Assembly (NCBI RefSeq): GCF_024343575.1
Contig: NZ_RJUA01000019.1
Span: 1 to 53,940, forward strand
Length of the DNA stretch: 53,940 bases
Reading direction: 5' to 3'
DNA from: Lacihabitans sp. LS3-19
Lineage (GTDB): Bacteria > Bacteroidota > Bacteroidia > Cytophagales > Spirosomataceae
Part shown: positions 32,267 to 40,919 of the stretch, piece after piece
How positions within the stretch are numbered: the stretch's first letter is position 1
Layout of the letters: each line of letters begins with the position of its first letter
Notes under the pieces: model-generated
Seen by the model: only the letters and a program-made list of their open reading frames with translations
What the model was told of the DNA's origin: nothing
Database searches by the model: none
Program-made: the position numbers and the translations under genes

Positions 32267-32836
32267 GTGTTTTTTAAAAAGAATAATAAAGTTTTTGATC
32301 TATCTGCTGTAATAGAAGGTTGTAGAAATGACTCACCTTCATCGCAAAAGATATTATTTGAAAATTTTTCGAAAATTGCCATGCGAATTTGTTCTAAATA
32401 TGCATCTAATGACGTAGAAGCAGAAGAAATGATTATGGATGGATTTTTGAAGGTTTTCAAGAACATAAAAAAATATGATAGCAAATATGAGTTTAAAGGT
32501 TGGTTTCACAGAGTAATGGTAAATTCGGCCATAGATTATTTTAGGAAGAATAATTCTAGGATTGAGTTTTCGGATATTGAAATGGTAGAAAACAAAAATT
32601 TCGACCCTCATGTTATAGATATATTATCGATAGACGAAATATTGGATTTTGTGAGAAGACTTTCACCAGTATATAGGACGGTTTTCTCGATGGCAGTAAT
32701 AGATGGATATGAATATAGTGAAATAGCAGAAAAACTTGGAGTGACAGAAAGTGCAGTTCGTGGAAACCTTTCGAAGGCCAAAAGTCGTTTACAAGGATGG
32801 ATAACTGAGTATTTGAATAATCAAGCTAATAAATAG
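32267..32836 (+). CDS. RNA polymerase ECF-type sigma-70 factor
   Basis: A 189-residue ECF sigma factor. Region 2 spans about 25-95 (ENFSKIAMRICSKYASNDVEAEEMIMDGFLKVFKNI, then YEFKGWFHRVMVNSAIDYFR) and region 4 about 125-180 (LSPVYRTVFSMAVIDGYEYSEIAEKLGVTESAVRGNLSKAKSRL, the helix-turn-helix). The start is GTG 32267, with no ATG in range. The next gene begins 6 bp after its stop and encodes a single-helix membrane protein that is the likely anti-sigma factor. It diverges from the Rieske operon across about 165 bp and may control it or itself; no binding site could be identified. Confidence 0.93.
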   Translation: MFFKKNNKVFDLSAVIEGCRNDSPSSQKILFENFSKIAMRICSKYASNDVEAEEMIMDGFLKVFKNIKKYDSKYEFKGWFHRVMVNSAIDYFRKNNSRIEFSDIEMVENKNFDPHVIDILSIDEILDFVRRLSPVYRTVFSMAVIDGYEYSEIAEKLGVTESAVRGNLSKAKSRLQGWITEYLNNQANK

Positions 32837-32842
32837 CACCCT

Positions 32843-34108
32843 ATGGCAGAAGATTTATTTGAAAAGAAAATCAAGGCGAAACTAGAACAATTGGATAAAC
32901 CCGTAACTGGAAGCCTTTGGTCTAAAATAGAAAGCCAAACAGAAAAACCCTGGTGGGTCCTTTTCTGGAGGAAATATGCATGGCCATTGTATGCAACTAT
33001 GGCAACTGGCGTATTGTGGTATACATTTTACCAGAATACACTAATAAATGAGAAAGTATCAAACTTGAATGACGAATTAAATAACAAGACTACTCAAATC
33101 ACTGAAACACAATTGGTAAACAATGTTTATCATAAAGACACTATATATATTGAAAAAACGATATACATTAAAAATGACAACTCAACTTATTCAACACCAA
33201 CTGAAAAGTCAAATAAAGAGAGAGCTTTGGAGCGATATATTGAATCATTAAAAAATGACTTTGAGCAATATGTAAAAAATGTTGAAACAAAATATCTACA
33301 ACCTCAAATTGAAAATATAAACAAAAATAACCAAGAAAATATTCAAGGATTTGTTGAAGCTGTTGAATCTTCCAATCAGAAAATAATTCAAAAGATTGAG
33401 GAACAACCGGCCATTGCTGAAAAAAAAGCAATAAAGGAAGATTCACTTCTGATGCCTACTAGAAAAGTAGAAACAGAACCTGAGGCTGAACCAAAGAAAA
33501 AGAAGTTTACGATTCCCAAAACAGAAACGAGGATTGGAGTTACTACTGGATATAACTTTGGAAATCAATTTGCTGTTGGACCTGTGCTGGAATGGTTTAT
33601 GGGTCGTTCTTTAAGTTTGGATTTAGGAACCAGTTTTTCAAATTATCCAGAAAAAGAATATGGAAGCACAAGAGAATTCAACATCGCAACAGGTAAAGAT
33701 TTCAACACAATATACGCAAGCCAACTACCTGAATATGAAGCCATAGAAGATATAAAAATTAGGACCTCCATAGTCGAAATGCCAATAAATCTAAACTATT
33801 ACTATCCTTTAAATCAGAATTTAGATTTGAAATTTAGTTACGGTACACATATGGACTTGCGAACCTATCAAACTTTAGAAATTGAATTGTATAAAGCTGG
33901 AGAGGAATTTACTTCCAAAATATCTAACAATATGAAAAACAGCAATTTTCATAATATGGTTTTTGGTTCAGGACTTCAATATAGACGTGACAGATATATT
34001 TTTCAGATATTCCCTTCATATACTTTTAATTTCAGAGAAATAGACAATCAAAAAACAGGAGGAATTTTCAAATTGAATGGAAGTATATTATTGAAATTGA
34101 ATAAATAA
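32843..34108 (+). CDS. Putative anti-sigma partner: inner-membrane helix joined to a beta-barrel-like C-terminal domain
   Basis: A 421-residue protein encoded 6 bp after the ECF sigma gene. It has a short charged N-terminal cytoplasmic part (about 1-38, MAEDLFEKKIKAKLEQLD), one hydrophobic helix (about 42-63, KYAWPLYATMATGVLWYTF), a long charged, probably coiled-coil segment (about 65-220) and a C-terminal domain of alternating strands (about 225-421: RIGVTTGYNFGNQF, SLSLDLGTSF, LNYYYPLNQNLDLKFSYGTH). The last part resembles PorT-like outer-membrane barrels. So one chain could link the sigma factor to the outer membrane, which is a topology inference. No known anti-sigma domain was recognised. 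Confidence 0.7.
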   Translation: MAEDLFEKKIKAKLEQLDKPVTGSLWSKIESQTEKPWWVLFWRKYAWPLYATMATGVLWYTFYQNTLINEKVSNLNDELNNKTTQITETQLVNNVYHKDTIYIEKTIYIKNDNSTYSTPTEKSNKERALERYIESLKNDFEQYVKNVETKYLQPQIENINKNNQENIQGFVEAVESSNQKIIQKIEEQPAIAEKKAIKEDSLLMPTRKVETEPEAEPKKKKFTIPKTETRIGVTTGYNFGNQFAVGPVLEWFMGRSLSLDLGTSFSNYPEKEYGSTREFNIATGKDFNTIYASQLPEYEAIEDIKIRTSIVEMPINLNYYYPLNQNLDLKFSYGTHMDLRTYQTLEIELYKAGEEFTSKISNNMKNSNFHNMVFGSGLQYRRDRYIFQIFPSYTFNFREIDNQKTGGIFKLNGSILLKLNK

Positions 34109-34117
34109 TTCCATTGT

Positions 34118-34155
34118 CTTCGTTCAAAATTTAATTTTTGAATGAAGTTTTTTTT
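34118..34155 (+). terminator. Terminator of the sigma factor/partner unit
   Basis: CTTCGTTCAAAA pairs with TTTTTGAATGAAG (one wobble) and is followed by eight T. It lies directly after the gene stop. Confidence 0.85.
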
Positions 34156-34240
34156 CATTTGTAAATTGCTCAATACCCGAATCACAATACTTCATTTTCG
34201 TATTTTCTGAATTTGGTAACCAATTTGCCAATTTCAGACT

Positions 34241-34248
34241 TACCTTTG
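34241..34248 (+). promoter_or_regulatory. -7 box upstream of the cobalamin riboswitch
   Basis: TACCTTTG is an exact TAnnTTTG match about 10 bp before the aptamer. TTTG words lie 13 and 25 bp upstream, neither at the usual 19-21 bp spacing. Confidence 0.5.
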
Positions 34249-34256
34249 CAGCAGTT

Positions 34257-34432
34257 TAATGGTGTCCACGATAAAATTGTTTATCGAAAGACATAATAGG
34301 GAATCACGTTAGAGTCGTGAGCTGTCCCCGCAACTGTGCGGTTTATTTGTTTCATTTTACCCTAAACGCCACTGGTTTACAGCTGTTTACTGGGAAGGCA
34401 AAAATGAAAAACCAAGCCAGGAGACCTGCCTT
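34257..34432 (+). promoter_or_regulatory. Cobalamin (B12) riboswitch
   Basis: It carries the conserved blocks of the adenosylcobalamin-type aptamer in order: ACATAATAGGGAATCACG, GAGCTGTCCCCGCAACTGT, CGCCACTGG, CTGGGAAGGC and the B12 box AAGCCAGGAGACCTGCC near the 3' end. It precedes a BtuB-like receptor gene, whose expression should fall when cobalamin is plentiful. Downstream, ACTCA (34452-34456) can pair with TGAGT (34464-34468) around GGAGG; this may belong to the expression platform, but the mechanism cannot be settled by eye. Confidence 0.95.
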
Positions 34433-34513
34433 TAAATTATTCTTTTTGAGAACTCACGGAGGATGAGTACCAACGAGCGGTCGCCTATTTTTTATTTTCT
34501 TTACAAAAACAAA

Positions 34514-36475
34514 ATGTTCAAAACATTTAAAAAAATCTTTTTTGTAGGTTTTTACCTGCATTCGTTTTCTGTGTATTCCCAAGATGAGAAATCGCTTGAG
34601 GAATTGGTCGTAACTGCCAATAAGTCTCCCCAAAAGCAAAATCAAACAGGAAAAGTAATTTCTGTCTTAAGCGATTCTTTACTAAAAGCTAACCTCGGAA
34701 TGAACCTTGGGCAGATTTTGAGTCAGCAAGTTGGCGTATTGGTAACAGGTCAATCACAAACGATGGGCAGTGTTCAGAATGTTTCTCTGAGAGGAGCAAA
34801 TTTTGGTCATACTTTAATATTGATTGACGGTGTACCAGTAAATGAGCCTTCTGGAATAGGAAGTAGCTTCGATATTAACCAAATCCCAATTCAGCAAATA
34901 GAACGCGTGGAAATAATGAAAAATGGGCAGTCAAGTTTATATGGCTCTGATGCCATTGGAGGTGTGATTAATATAATTACAAAACAAAAAAGTAAGGAAA
35001 AACTTAATTATACTGCCAATATTTATACTGGAAATATGAAAACTGCCCAAGCAACTGTGGGTATATCTGGAACTTTCAATAAAACATCCTATTCGTTAAA
35101 TCAAACGCTTATTACGACGGATGGTTTTTCATCTGCTATTGACAAAAATGCATCAAAAGTCCTTGAAAATGATGGTTATAAATCTTCAAACACTTCTTTT
35201 AATATTTCTCAAGAAATAAGTAAAGACCTCAACTTAAGAGGTTTTTACAGGTACAATGTTTACAAAACCGACTTAGACGAGGGTGCATTTATAGATGATA
35301 AAGATTATACTTATTTGAGTAAAAACAATCAAGCAGGACTTGGACTGACTTTAAAGATTAAACCTGGAAAAATTACCTTTAATTATCTTTTCAATCAAAC
35401 TTTTAGGAATTTTAAAAATGATTCTACGAATGTGCCATTTAATGCTTTCACAAGTTTTTCAAATACCGATTATCTTTCAAAAGCATCTTTTGGTGAAGTG
35501 TTTGCAAATTTAAGACTTAGCAAAGTCGCTGAATTGTTAATAGGGATGGATTATCGTGCTCAAAATATGAGCTATGAATATTTCTCAGTAAGTGCATTTG
35601 GGCCTTATGAAGATACACCAATCAAGCCCGAGAATGCAAAAATCAACAATCAAAGTGTATATACTTCACTAAACTTCAATTTCGAAAATGGCTTGGGAAT
35701 GGAGCTTGGAGGAAGATTAAACAATCATTCAACTTATGGAGGAAATGCAACTTATTCCTTGAATCCATTTTATGTAATCAATGAAAGATTGAAGATTTTT
35801 ACGACTATGTCAACGAGTTTTAAAAATCCGGCATTGTACCAATTGTATTCACCTTATGGCAACCTAGACCTTCAGCCTGAATTTGCGAAAACCGTGGATT
35901 TGGGATGGCAATATTTTGGAGAAAATCCATCCAATAATTTTAGAATCGTATATTTCAACCGAGCTTATTCAGACCTGATATTCTTCAGTTCATTAAATGA
36001 ACCTCCTTATGGTCAATACATTAATTTGACTTCACAAAAAAATGATGGAATAGAAATTGATGGAAAATATGGCATTAAAAATCTAAGCATAAATGCCAAT
36101 TATACCTTTCTTTCAGGTAAAATTTCAGATGATTTAATACTATACGAAAAATCAATTAATACATTTTTAAGGAGGCCCAACCACAATTTTAATTTAAATC
36201 TTGGGTATAATTTTTCGAAAAAACTAAAGGGATCGGCTACTTTTCAATATCAAAGCAAACGCAATGATTTGTATTATGACGGCGATACATTCTCAAATGC
36301 TGCTGTCATTTTAAATGATTTTGCTCAAATACATACCAATTGGTCTTATCAAATCAATAATAAATGGGGTGCTTTTATACAAATTCAAAATTTAACAAAT
36401 ACTTCATTTACAGAAGTTTACGGATATTCCTCGAGACCATTCACTTTTATAGGTGGATTGAATTTTCTAAAATAA
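34514..36475 (+). CDS. btuB: TonB-dependent vitamin B12 receptor (BtuB-like)
   Basis: A 653-residue outer-membrane receptor. It has a signal peptide (ending SFSVYSQ), a TonB-box-like stretch LEELVVTA, a plug domain (about 30-150: GQILSQQVGVLVTGQSQTMG, NVSLRGANFGHTLILIDGVP, IERVEIMKNGQSSLYGSDAI, GGVINIIT) and a 22-strand-type barrel ending in an aromatic strand (RPFTFIGGLNFLK). The upstream cobalamin riboswitch gives the substrate: corrinoids. ATG 34514 was chosen because it begins the signal peptide; ATG 34463 would lie in the riboswitch expression region. No btuF/C/D genes are in the window. Confidence 0.9.
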   Translation: MFKTFKKIFFVGFYLHSFSVYSQDEKSLEELVVTANKSPQKQNQTGKVISVLSDSLLKANLGMNLGQILSQQVGVLVTGQSQTMGSVQNVSLRGANFGHTLILIDGVPVNEPSGIGSSFDINQIPIQQIERVEIMKNGQSSLYGSDAIGGVINIITKQKSKEKLNYTANIYTGNMKTAQATVGISGTFNKTSYSLNQTLITTDGFSSAIDKNASKVLENDGYKSSNTSFNISQEISKDLNLRGFYRYNVYKTDLDEGAFIDDKDYTYLSKNNQAGLGLTLKIKPGKITFNYLFNQTFRNFKNDSTNVPFNAFTSFSNTDYLSKASFGEVFANLRLSKVAELLIGMDYRAQNMSYEYFSVSAFGPYEDTPIKPENAKINNQSVYTSLNFNFENGLGMELGGRLNNHSTYGGNATYSLNPFYVINERLKIFTTMSTSFKNPALYQLYSPYGNLDLQPEFAKTVDLGWQYFGENPSNNFRIVYFNRAYSDLIFFSSLNEPPYGQYINLTSQKNDGIEIDGKYGIKNLSINANYTFLSGKISDDLILYEKSINTFLRRPNHNFNLNLGYNFSKKLKGSATFQYQSKRNDLYYDGDTFSNAAVILNDFAQIHTNWSYQINNKWGAFIQIQNLTNTSFTEVYGYSSRPFTFIGGLNFLK

Positions 36476-36493
36476 TTGTTCTATTTTTAAAAA

Positions 36494-36530
36494 ATACCGC
36501 CGAAGGAAAATTTTCTTTGGCGGTATATCT
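36494..36530 (+). terminator. Terminator after btuB
   Basis: ATACCGCC (36494-36501) pairs perfectly with GGCGGTAT (36519-36526), extended by inner GAAGGAAAATTTTC pairing. The following T-run is modest (ATCTTAGTTTT). Confidence 0.75.
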
Positions 36531-36567
36531 TAGTTTTAAGTAATTTCGCATAAAAATACTGATAGAA

Positions 36568-37704
36568 ATGCCAATAGACTTTTCAATAATCCCTTCCCCA
36601 TGCTTCGTTTTAGATGAAAAATTACTAAGAAAAAATTTGGAATTGCTAAACAAAGTCCAGATTGATTCTGGTGCCGAAATCATATTGGCATTGAAAGGTT
36701 TTTCGATGTACCGTATGTTTCCAATGGTAAAAAAGTACCTTTCAGGAGCAACAGCAAGTTCATTAAATGAAGCCAGATTAATAGTGGAGGAAATGGGTTG
36801 CTTAGCACATACTTATTGTCCTGCGTATAAACCTGAGGAATTTCAAGAGATTTTGGGATATAGCAGTCACATTACTTTTAATTCATTAAACCAATACAAA
36901 TTATATAAAGAGGAAGTTGAAGCTTCAGAAAAGAAAGTTTCAATGGGATTAAGAATAAACCCACAGTACGCTGAAGTTAGTACAGACATGTATAACCCTT
37001 GCGTAATTGGCTCACGCTTAGGCATAACCAGAGAATTGATTGGTGATAAATTACCAGAAGGAATAGAAGGCTTACATTCACATACCATGTGTGAAAACGA
37101 CTCTTACGTTTTGGAACGCACATTGGTGCATATTGAAGAAAAGTTCGGTGATTTATTGCACCAAGTCAAATGGTTAAATCTAGGAGGTGGACATCTAATG
37201 ACACGTGAAGGATATGATCATGCTCATTTAGTTTCAATCATAAAACGCTTAAAATCAACCTATAATATTGAAATAATTCTTGAGCCAGGCTCTGCTATCG
37301 CTTGGCAAACTGGTTATTTGAGAAGTAAAGTATTGGATATTGTTGATGCCCAAGGTGTTGATGTGGCCATTTTGGATATCTCTTTCGCAGCTCACATGCC
37401 CGATACTTTGGAAATGCCCTACAAACCAAAAGTTTGGGGTGCTACGGATGCAATTCCTGGTAAACCAACCTACAGACTAGGCGGTATGACTTGTTTAGCG
37501 GGTGATTATATGGCGGATTATTCCTTCGAAAAACCCTTAAATATTGGCGATACCCTTATTTTTGATGACATGATACACTATACTATGGTAAAAACTACCA
37601 CTTTCAATGGAGTTGGCCTTCCTTCAATGGGAATTTGGCATGAAGATGATACTTTTGAGTTGGTGAAGAGTTTTGGTTATGAAGTATTTAAAGAGAAAAT
37701 TTAA
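36568..37704 (+). CDS. nspC: Carboxynorspermidine decarboxylase
   Basis: A 378-residue PLP enzyme of the alanine racemase-like fold III group that makes norspermidine or spermidine from the carboxylated form. Signatures: the PLP Lys in LALKGFSMY (about 43), GLRINPQYAEV, GIEGLHSHTMCE, WLNLGGGHLMT (phosphate loop), EPGSAIAWQTGYL and GGMTCLAGDYMADYSF. This is the alternative polyamine route common in Bacteroidota. Its partner, carboxynorspermidine dehydrogenase, is not adjacent. It starts at ATG 36568, and the VWA gene follows about 80 bp later on the same strand, without obvious functional connection. Confidence 0.95.
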   Translation: MPIDFSIIPSPCFVLDEKLLRKNLELLNKVQIDSGAEIILALKGFSMYRMFPMVKKYLSGATASSLNEARLIVEEMGCLAHTYCPAYKPEEFQEILGYSSHITFNSLNQYKLYKEEVEASEKKVSMGLRINPQYAEVSTDMYNPCVIGSRLGITRELIGDKLPEGIEGLHSHTMCENDSYVLERTLVHIEEKFGDLLHQVKWLNLGGGHLMTREGYDHAHLVSIIKRLKSTYNIEIILEPGSAIAWQTGYLRSKVLDIVDAQGVDVAILDISFAAHMPDTLEMPYKPKVWGATDAIPGKPTYRLGGMTCLAGDYMADYSFEKPLNIGDTLIFDDMIHYTMVKTTTFNGVGLPSMGIWHEDDTFELVKSFGYEVFKEKI

Positions 37705-37782
37705 AGCTGAGATTCTAAAATGCAGCTAGTTTGTAACAAAACAACTTTTAAGAATGTTGATTAATACATAAGACTAAAAACA

Positions 37783-38886
37783 ATGCTAGGATTTAATTTT
37801 TCAGAGTACAAACCAGAAGTTGAAAACAAAACTGGCTTCGATAAATTATTGGATATTTTCCAGCAACTATTATTGATTTTTTCGGGAAATGTAACCGAAG
37901 CCTTGGCATATATGAGCGATTTGGATAGGCAGTATAAGCTAACTGATGATAAATATGGTATTGCAGATTTCATAGACGATTTAAAGAAAAAGGGTTATTT
38001 GTCTGAAGAAAATGCAGATGGTGAAATTGTAATGACACCAAAAGCAGAACAAAGCATTAGAAAGAGAAGCTTAGAGGAGATATTTGGTAAGTTAAAAAGA
38101 GCTAAGTCTACCGGAAATCACAAATCTACTTATACGGGTAGTTCAGACGAAAATAGTAGCGACATCCGATCATACCAATTTGGCGATGGTTTAGACCAAA
38201 TAGCCATGACAGAGTCTATTCGTAATGCACAGATAAACAACGGCTTGAATGATGATTTGATAATTTTTGAAAAAGATTTAGAAGTTACAGAGAGAGAATC
38301 AAACATTCAAACTTCTACCGTTTTGATGATTGACATCAGCCATTCGATGATACTGTATGGAGAAGATAGAATAACACCTGCTAAAAAAGTGGCATTGGCC
38401 ATGGCAGAAATCATCAGAACCCGATACCCAAAAGACACGCTAGACATTATTGTATTTGGAAATGATGCTTGGCAAATTTCCCTTAAAGACATTCCGTATC
38501 TGGAAGTGGGACCTTATCATACCAATACAGTAGCAGGCTTGGAACTAGCGATGGACTTGCTTCGAAGAAGAAAAACCAAAAACAAACAAATTTTTATGAT
38601 AACTGATGGAAAGCCAACTTGCTTGAAAGAAGGAATCCGTTATTATAAAAATAGCTTTGGTTTAGACCGTAAAATTGTAAATAAAACCTTCAATATTGCT
38701 GCACAAGCACGTAGACTAAATATTCCCATTACTACATTTATGATTGCCCAAGACGCTTACTTGAAGCAATTTGTCCATGAATTTACAGAAATAAACAAAG
38801 GCAGGGCTTATTATTCCAACCTAGATGGCCTTGGAGGTTTTGTATTAGAAGACTTCGAAAGAAACCGTAGACGCAAAGTCAAATAA
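37783..38886 (+). CDS. VWA-domain protein (MoxR-partner type)
   Basis: A 367-residue cytosolic protein. Residues about 1-165 are helical and charged. The rest is a von Willebrand A / Mg-chelatase-like domain with a complete MIDAS site: DISHS in VLMIDISHSMILYGED, the Thr in GPYHTNTVAG and the Asp in FMITDGKPT. Such proteins usually partner a MoxR-type AAA+ ATPase that loads or remodels enzyme complexes; none is adjacent. It starts at ATG 37783. The C-terminus (FERNRRRKVK) is basic. Confidence 0.88.
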   Translation: MLGFNFSEYKPEVENKTGFDKLLDIFQQLLLIFSGNVTEALAYMSDLDRQYKLTDDKYGIADFIDDLKKKGYLSEENADGEIVMTPKAEQSIRKRSLEEIFGKLKRAKSTGNHKSTYTGSSDENSSDIRSYQFGDGLDQIAMTESIRNAQINNGLNDDLIIFEKDLEVTERESNIQTSTVLMIDISHSMILYGEDRITPAKKVALAMAEIIRTRYPKDTLDIIVFGNDAWQISLKDIPYLEVGPYHTNTVAGLELAMDLLRRRKTKNKQIFMITDGKPTCLKEGIRYYKNSFGLDRKIVNKTFNIAAQARRLNIPITTFMIAQDAYLKQFVHEFTEINKGRAYYSNLDGLGGFVLEDFERNRRRKVK

Positions 38887-38998
38887 TTTAATTTTTTCTA
38901 TCCTATTCAAAAAATTACTTGAATTATTTTTGTATAACTAAATATTTAGTTATAATTTCATAATAATATATTTTACAAACATCAAAATATTACTAATT

Positions 38999-39838
38999 AT
39001 GAAAAATCTATTAATGTTATTATTATTGATCATTTTGTCTATTTCCTGCAATTCAAGAAAAAATCATGAAAACAAAGAGGAATTTGAACTGCAAGCCAAT
39101 CTAGCATTTATTCCGCCACCTCCTGTTGAAAATGAGATTTCTATGTTAAAAAATGAAGAGCGAGTATCTACCAGTGAGCCTTTTGATAAAAACCAGAAAC
39201 TAATAAAAGAAGGAAATATTAAGTTCTAAACAGATAATCTAAACGAAACAAAGAAATACATTTTTGAAAAAACAAAAGTTTTAAAAGGATATGTTGCAAA
39301 TGAAAGCCAGAATAAACTTTATGATAGAAACGAAATAAATATAAGTTTAAGAATACCGGCAGAGCATTTTGACGATATCATGAATACGATTTCAGAAACT
39401 GCCAAAAGCATTGATGAAAGGAATATTTCCGTCAGAGATGTAACCGAAGATTACAGAGACAATGAATTACGAGCAAAAAACAAAAAAGAGGTTGAAAATA
39501 GATATAGAGAATTATTAAAAAGGGCAAATAAAGTAGAAGAAATACTATCGATTGAGGATAAACTGGGAGAGATAAGGACTGAAATAGAAAATTCGGAAGG
39601 GCATATAAACTATCTACAAAATCGAATCAAATACAGTACTTTAGAAATCAGTTTTTACAAAAAAATCGCGGAATCTAATTTATCTAATATCACTTTTTTT
39701 GATTCTTTAAAAAAAGGCTGGAAAATGCTGATTGATGTATTGAATAGCTTATTTAGTTTTTGGCCATTTTTCATTATATTAGTAATATTGTACTTAGGAA
39801 TTAAAAACTATCGCAAAAAAAGAAATTCAAAAAATTAA
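38999..39838 (+). pseudogene. DUF4349 lipoprotein gene interrupted by one in-frame stop
   Basis: From ATG 38999 the frame encodes a lipoprotein signal (ILSISC) and 76 residues, then stops at TAA 39227-39229 within KLIKEGNIKF-stop-TDNLNETKKYIFEK. The same frame continues uninterrupted to 39838 and supplies the rest of a DUF4349 protein: SLRIPAEHFDDIMNTI, a coiled coil (KEVENRYRELLKRANKVEEI, IEDKLGEIRTEIE), RIKYSTLEISFYKK and a C-terminal helix (FWPFFIILVILYLG). The full product would have 279 residues. The stop replaces one residue in the conserved first strand. It is a single nonsense change or a sequence error. The 3' end overlaps the nth start (TAATG). Confidence 0.82.
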
Positions 39839-40524
39839 TGATACAAAAAGAACGCTACCAAAAGCTCATCGCATATTTTGAAGAAAACATGCCCAACCCT
39901 GAGACTGAGCTTCAATATAAAAATCCATACGAGCTTTTGGTAGCTGTCATACTTTCGGCACAATGCACAGATAAACGCGTAAATATAGTAACCCCTGGAC
40001 TCTTCAAGCGTTTTCCAAACGCTGCCAGCTTATCTCGTTCTGATTCTGAAGAAGTTTTCGATTATATCAAAAGCATTTCTTATCCAAACAATAAAGCCAA
40101 ACACTTGGTAGGAATGGCCAAAATCTTGACTGAAGAATTTGAAAATCAAGTTCCCGATACAATAGACGAATTAACCAAAATGCCTGGAGTTGGAAGAAAA
40201 ACTGCAAATGTAATAGCCTCAGTCATTCATAATCAACCAACTATGGCTGTTGATACACATGTTTTCAGAGTTTCACATCGCTTAGGTTTAGTTCCACTAA
40301 AGGCCAAAACACCATTGTTAGTGGAAAAAGAATTAGTTAAACACTTTGATGAAACAGTAATTCCTCGGGCTCATCATTGGTTGATACTACATGGTAGATA
40401 TACCTGTTTAGCAAGAAGCCCTAAGTGTGGGGAATGTGGACTAACTGAAATATGCAAATCTTATCCTAAAATATTAAAAGAAGGAATAAGCAAGGTAGAC
40501 GGAAAACTACCATCTATTAATTAA
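39838..40524 (+). CDS. nth: Endonuclease III
   Basis: A 228-residue DNA glycosylase/AP lyase that removes oxidised pyrimidines. It has the helix-hairpin-helix with catalytic Lys (KMPGVGRKTANVI), the catalytic Asp in AVDTHVFRVSHRLG, and the [4Fe-4S] ligands CLARSPKCGECGLTEIC (C-x6-C-x2-C-x5-C). Early motifs LLVAVILSAQCTDKRVN are standard. It starts at ATG 39838 inside the stop of the broken DUF4349 gene, so translation may have depended on that gene. The last 20 residues are a short tail. Confidence 0.96.
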   Translation: MIQKERYQKLIAYFEENMPNPETELQYKNPYELLVAVILSAQCTDKRVNIVTPGLFKRFPNAASLSRSDSEEVFDYIKSISYPNNKAKHLVGMAKILTEEFENQVPDTIDELTKMPGVGRKTANVIASVIHNQPTMAVDTHVFRVSHRLGLVPLKAKTPLLVEKELVKHFDETVIPRAHHWLILHGRYTCLARSPKCGECGLTEICKSYPKILKEGISKVDGKLPSIN

Positions 40525-40823
40525 TCTAATAGTTGTATTTTTTTGAATATATAAACGCCAATTATGAAGATTATAGCTGGAAAAATTGAAAGTCCGAATG
40601 CTTCAAAAAATGCACTTTCATCAAAATAATCCCAAGCTAGTTTATAAGACAAAGCCAATAAACCAGGAAAAGTAATAAAGCCTAAAGGAAAAGTAAAAAG
40701 CAAAAAAGGGTTAGCTTTGCGATGCTTATTTATTAAATAGAAAAACTGACTATTGGCAAAAAACCAATAGTAGAGCGAAATTGCCCCAAGAACCTGTACC
40801 GTTATTAAAATTAAAGTTGCCAA
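40521..40823 (-). CDS. Small membrane protein of unknown function
   Basis: A 100-residue protein with three predicted helices (about 3-25, 38-60 and 75-95) and a short basic tail. No family was recognised. It converges with nth, the two genes sharing 4 bp at their stops. It starts at ATG 40823. Hydrophobic periodicity and sharp separation by Asn/Asp/Lys loops support a real gene. Confidence 0.6.
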   Translation of the reverse strand: MATLILITVQVLGAISLYYWFFANSQFFYLINKHRKANPFLLFTFPLGFITFPGLLALSYKLAWDYFDESAFFEAFGLSIFPAIIFIIGVYIFKKIQLLD

Positions 40824-40919
40824 TTATAGAAAGTTTTTGCCAATATATAGAAAAAATAGTGCCACAAATTTTTCTGTACGGCTACAATCGATAATTGGCT
40901 TAAAAGTTTATATAATCGG

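Noticed and set aside
1531-39229. Recoding of TAA as a sense codon, given two interrupted genes
   Set aside because: TAA is used as the normal stop in many intact genes of the window, so independent nonsense changes or errors are simpler.
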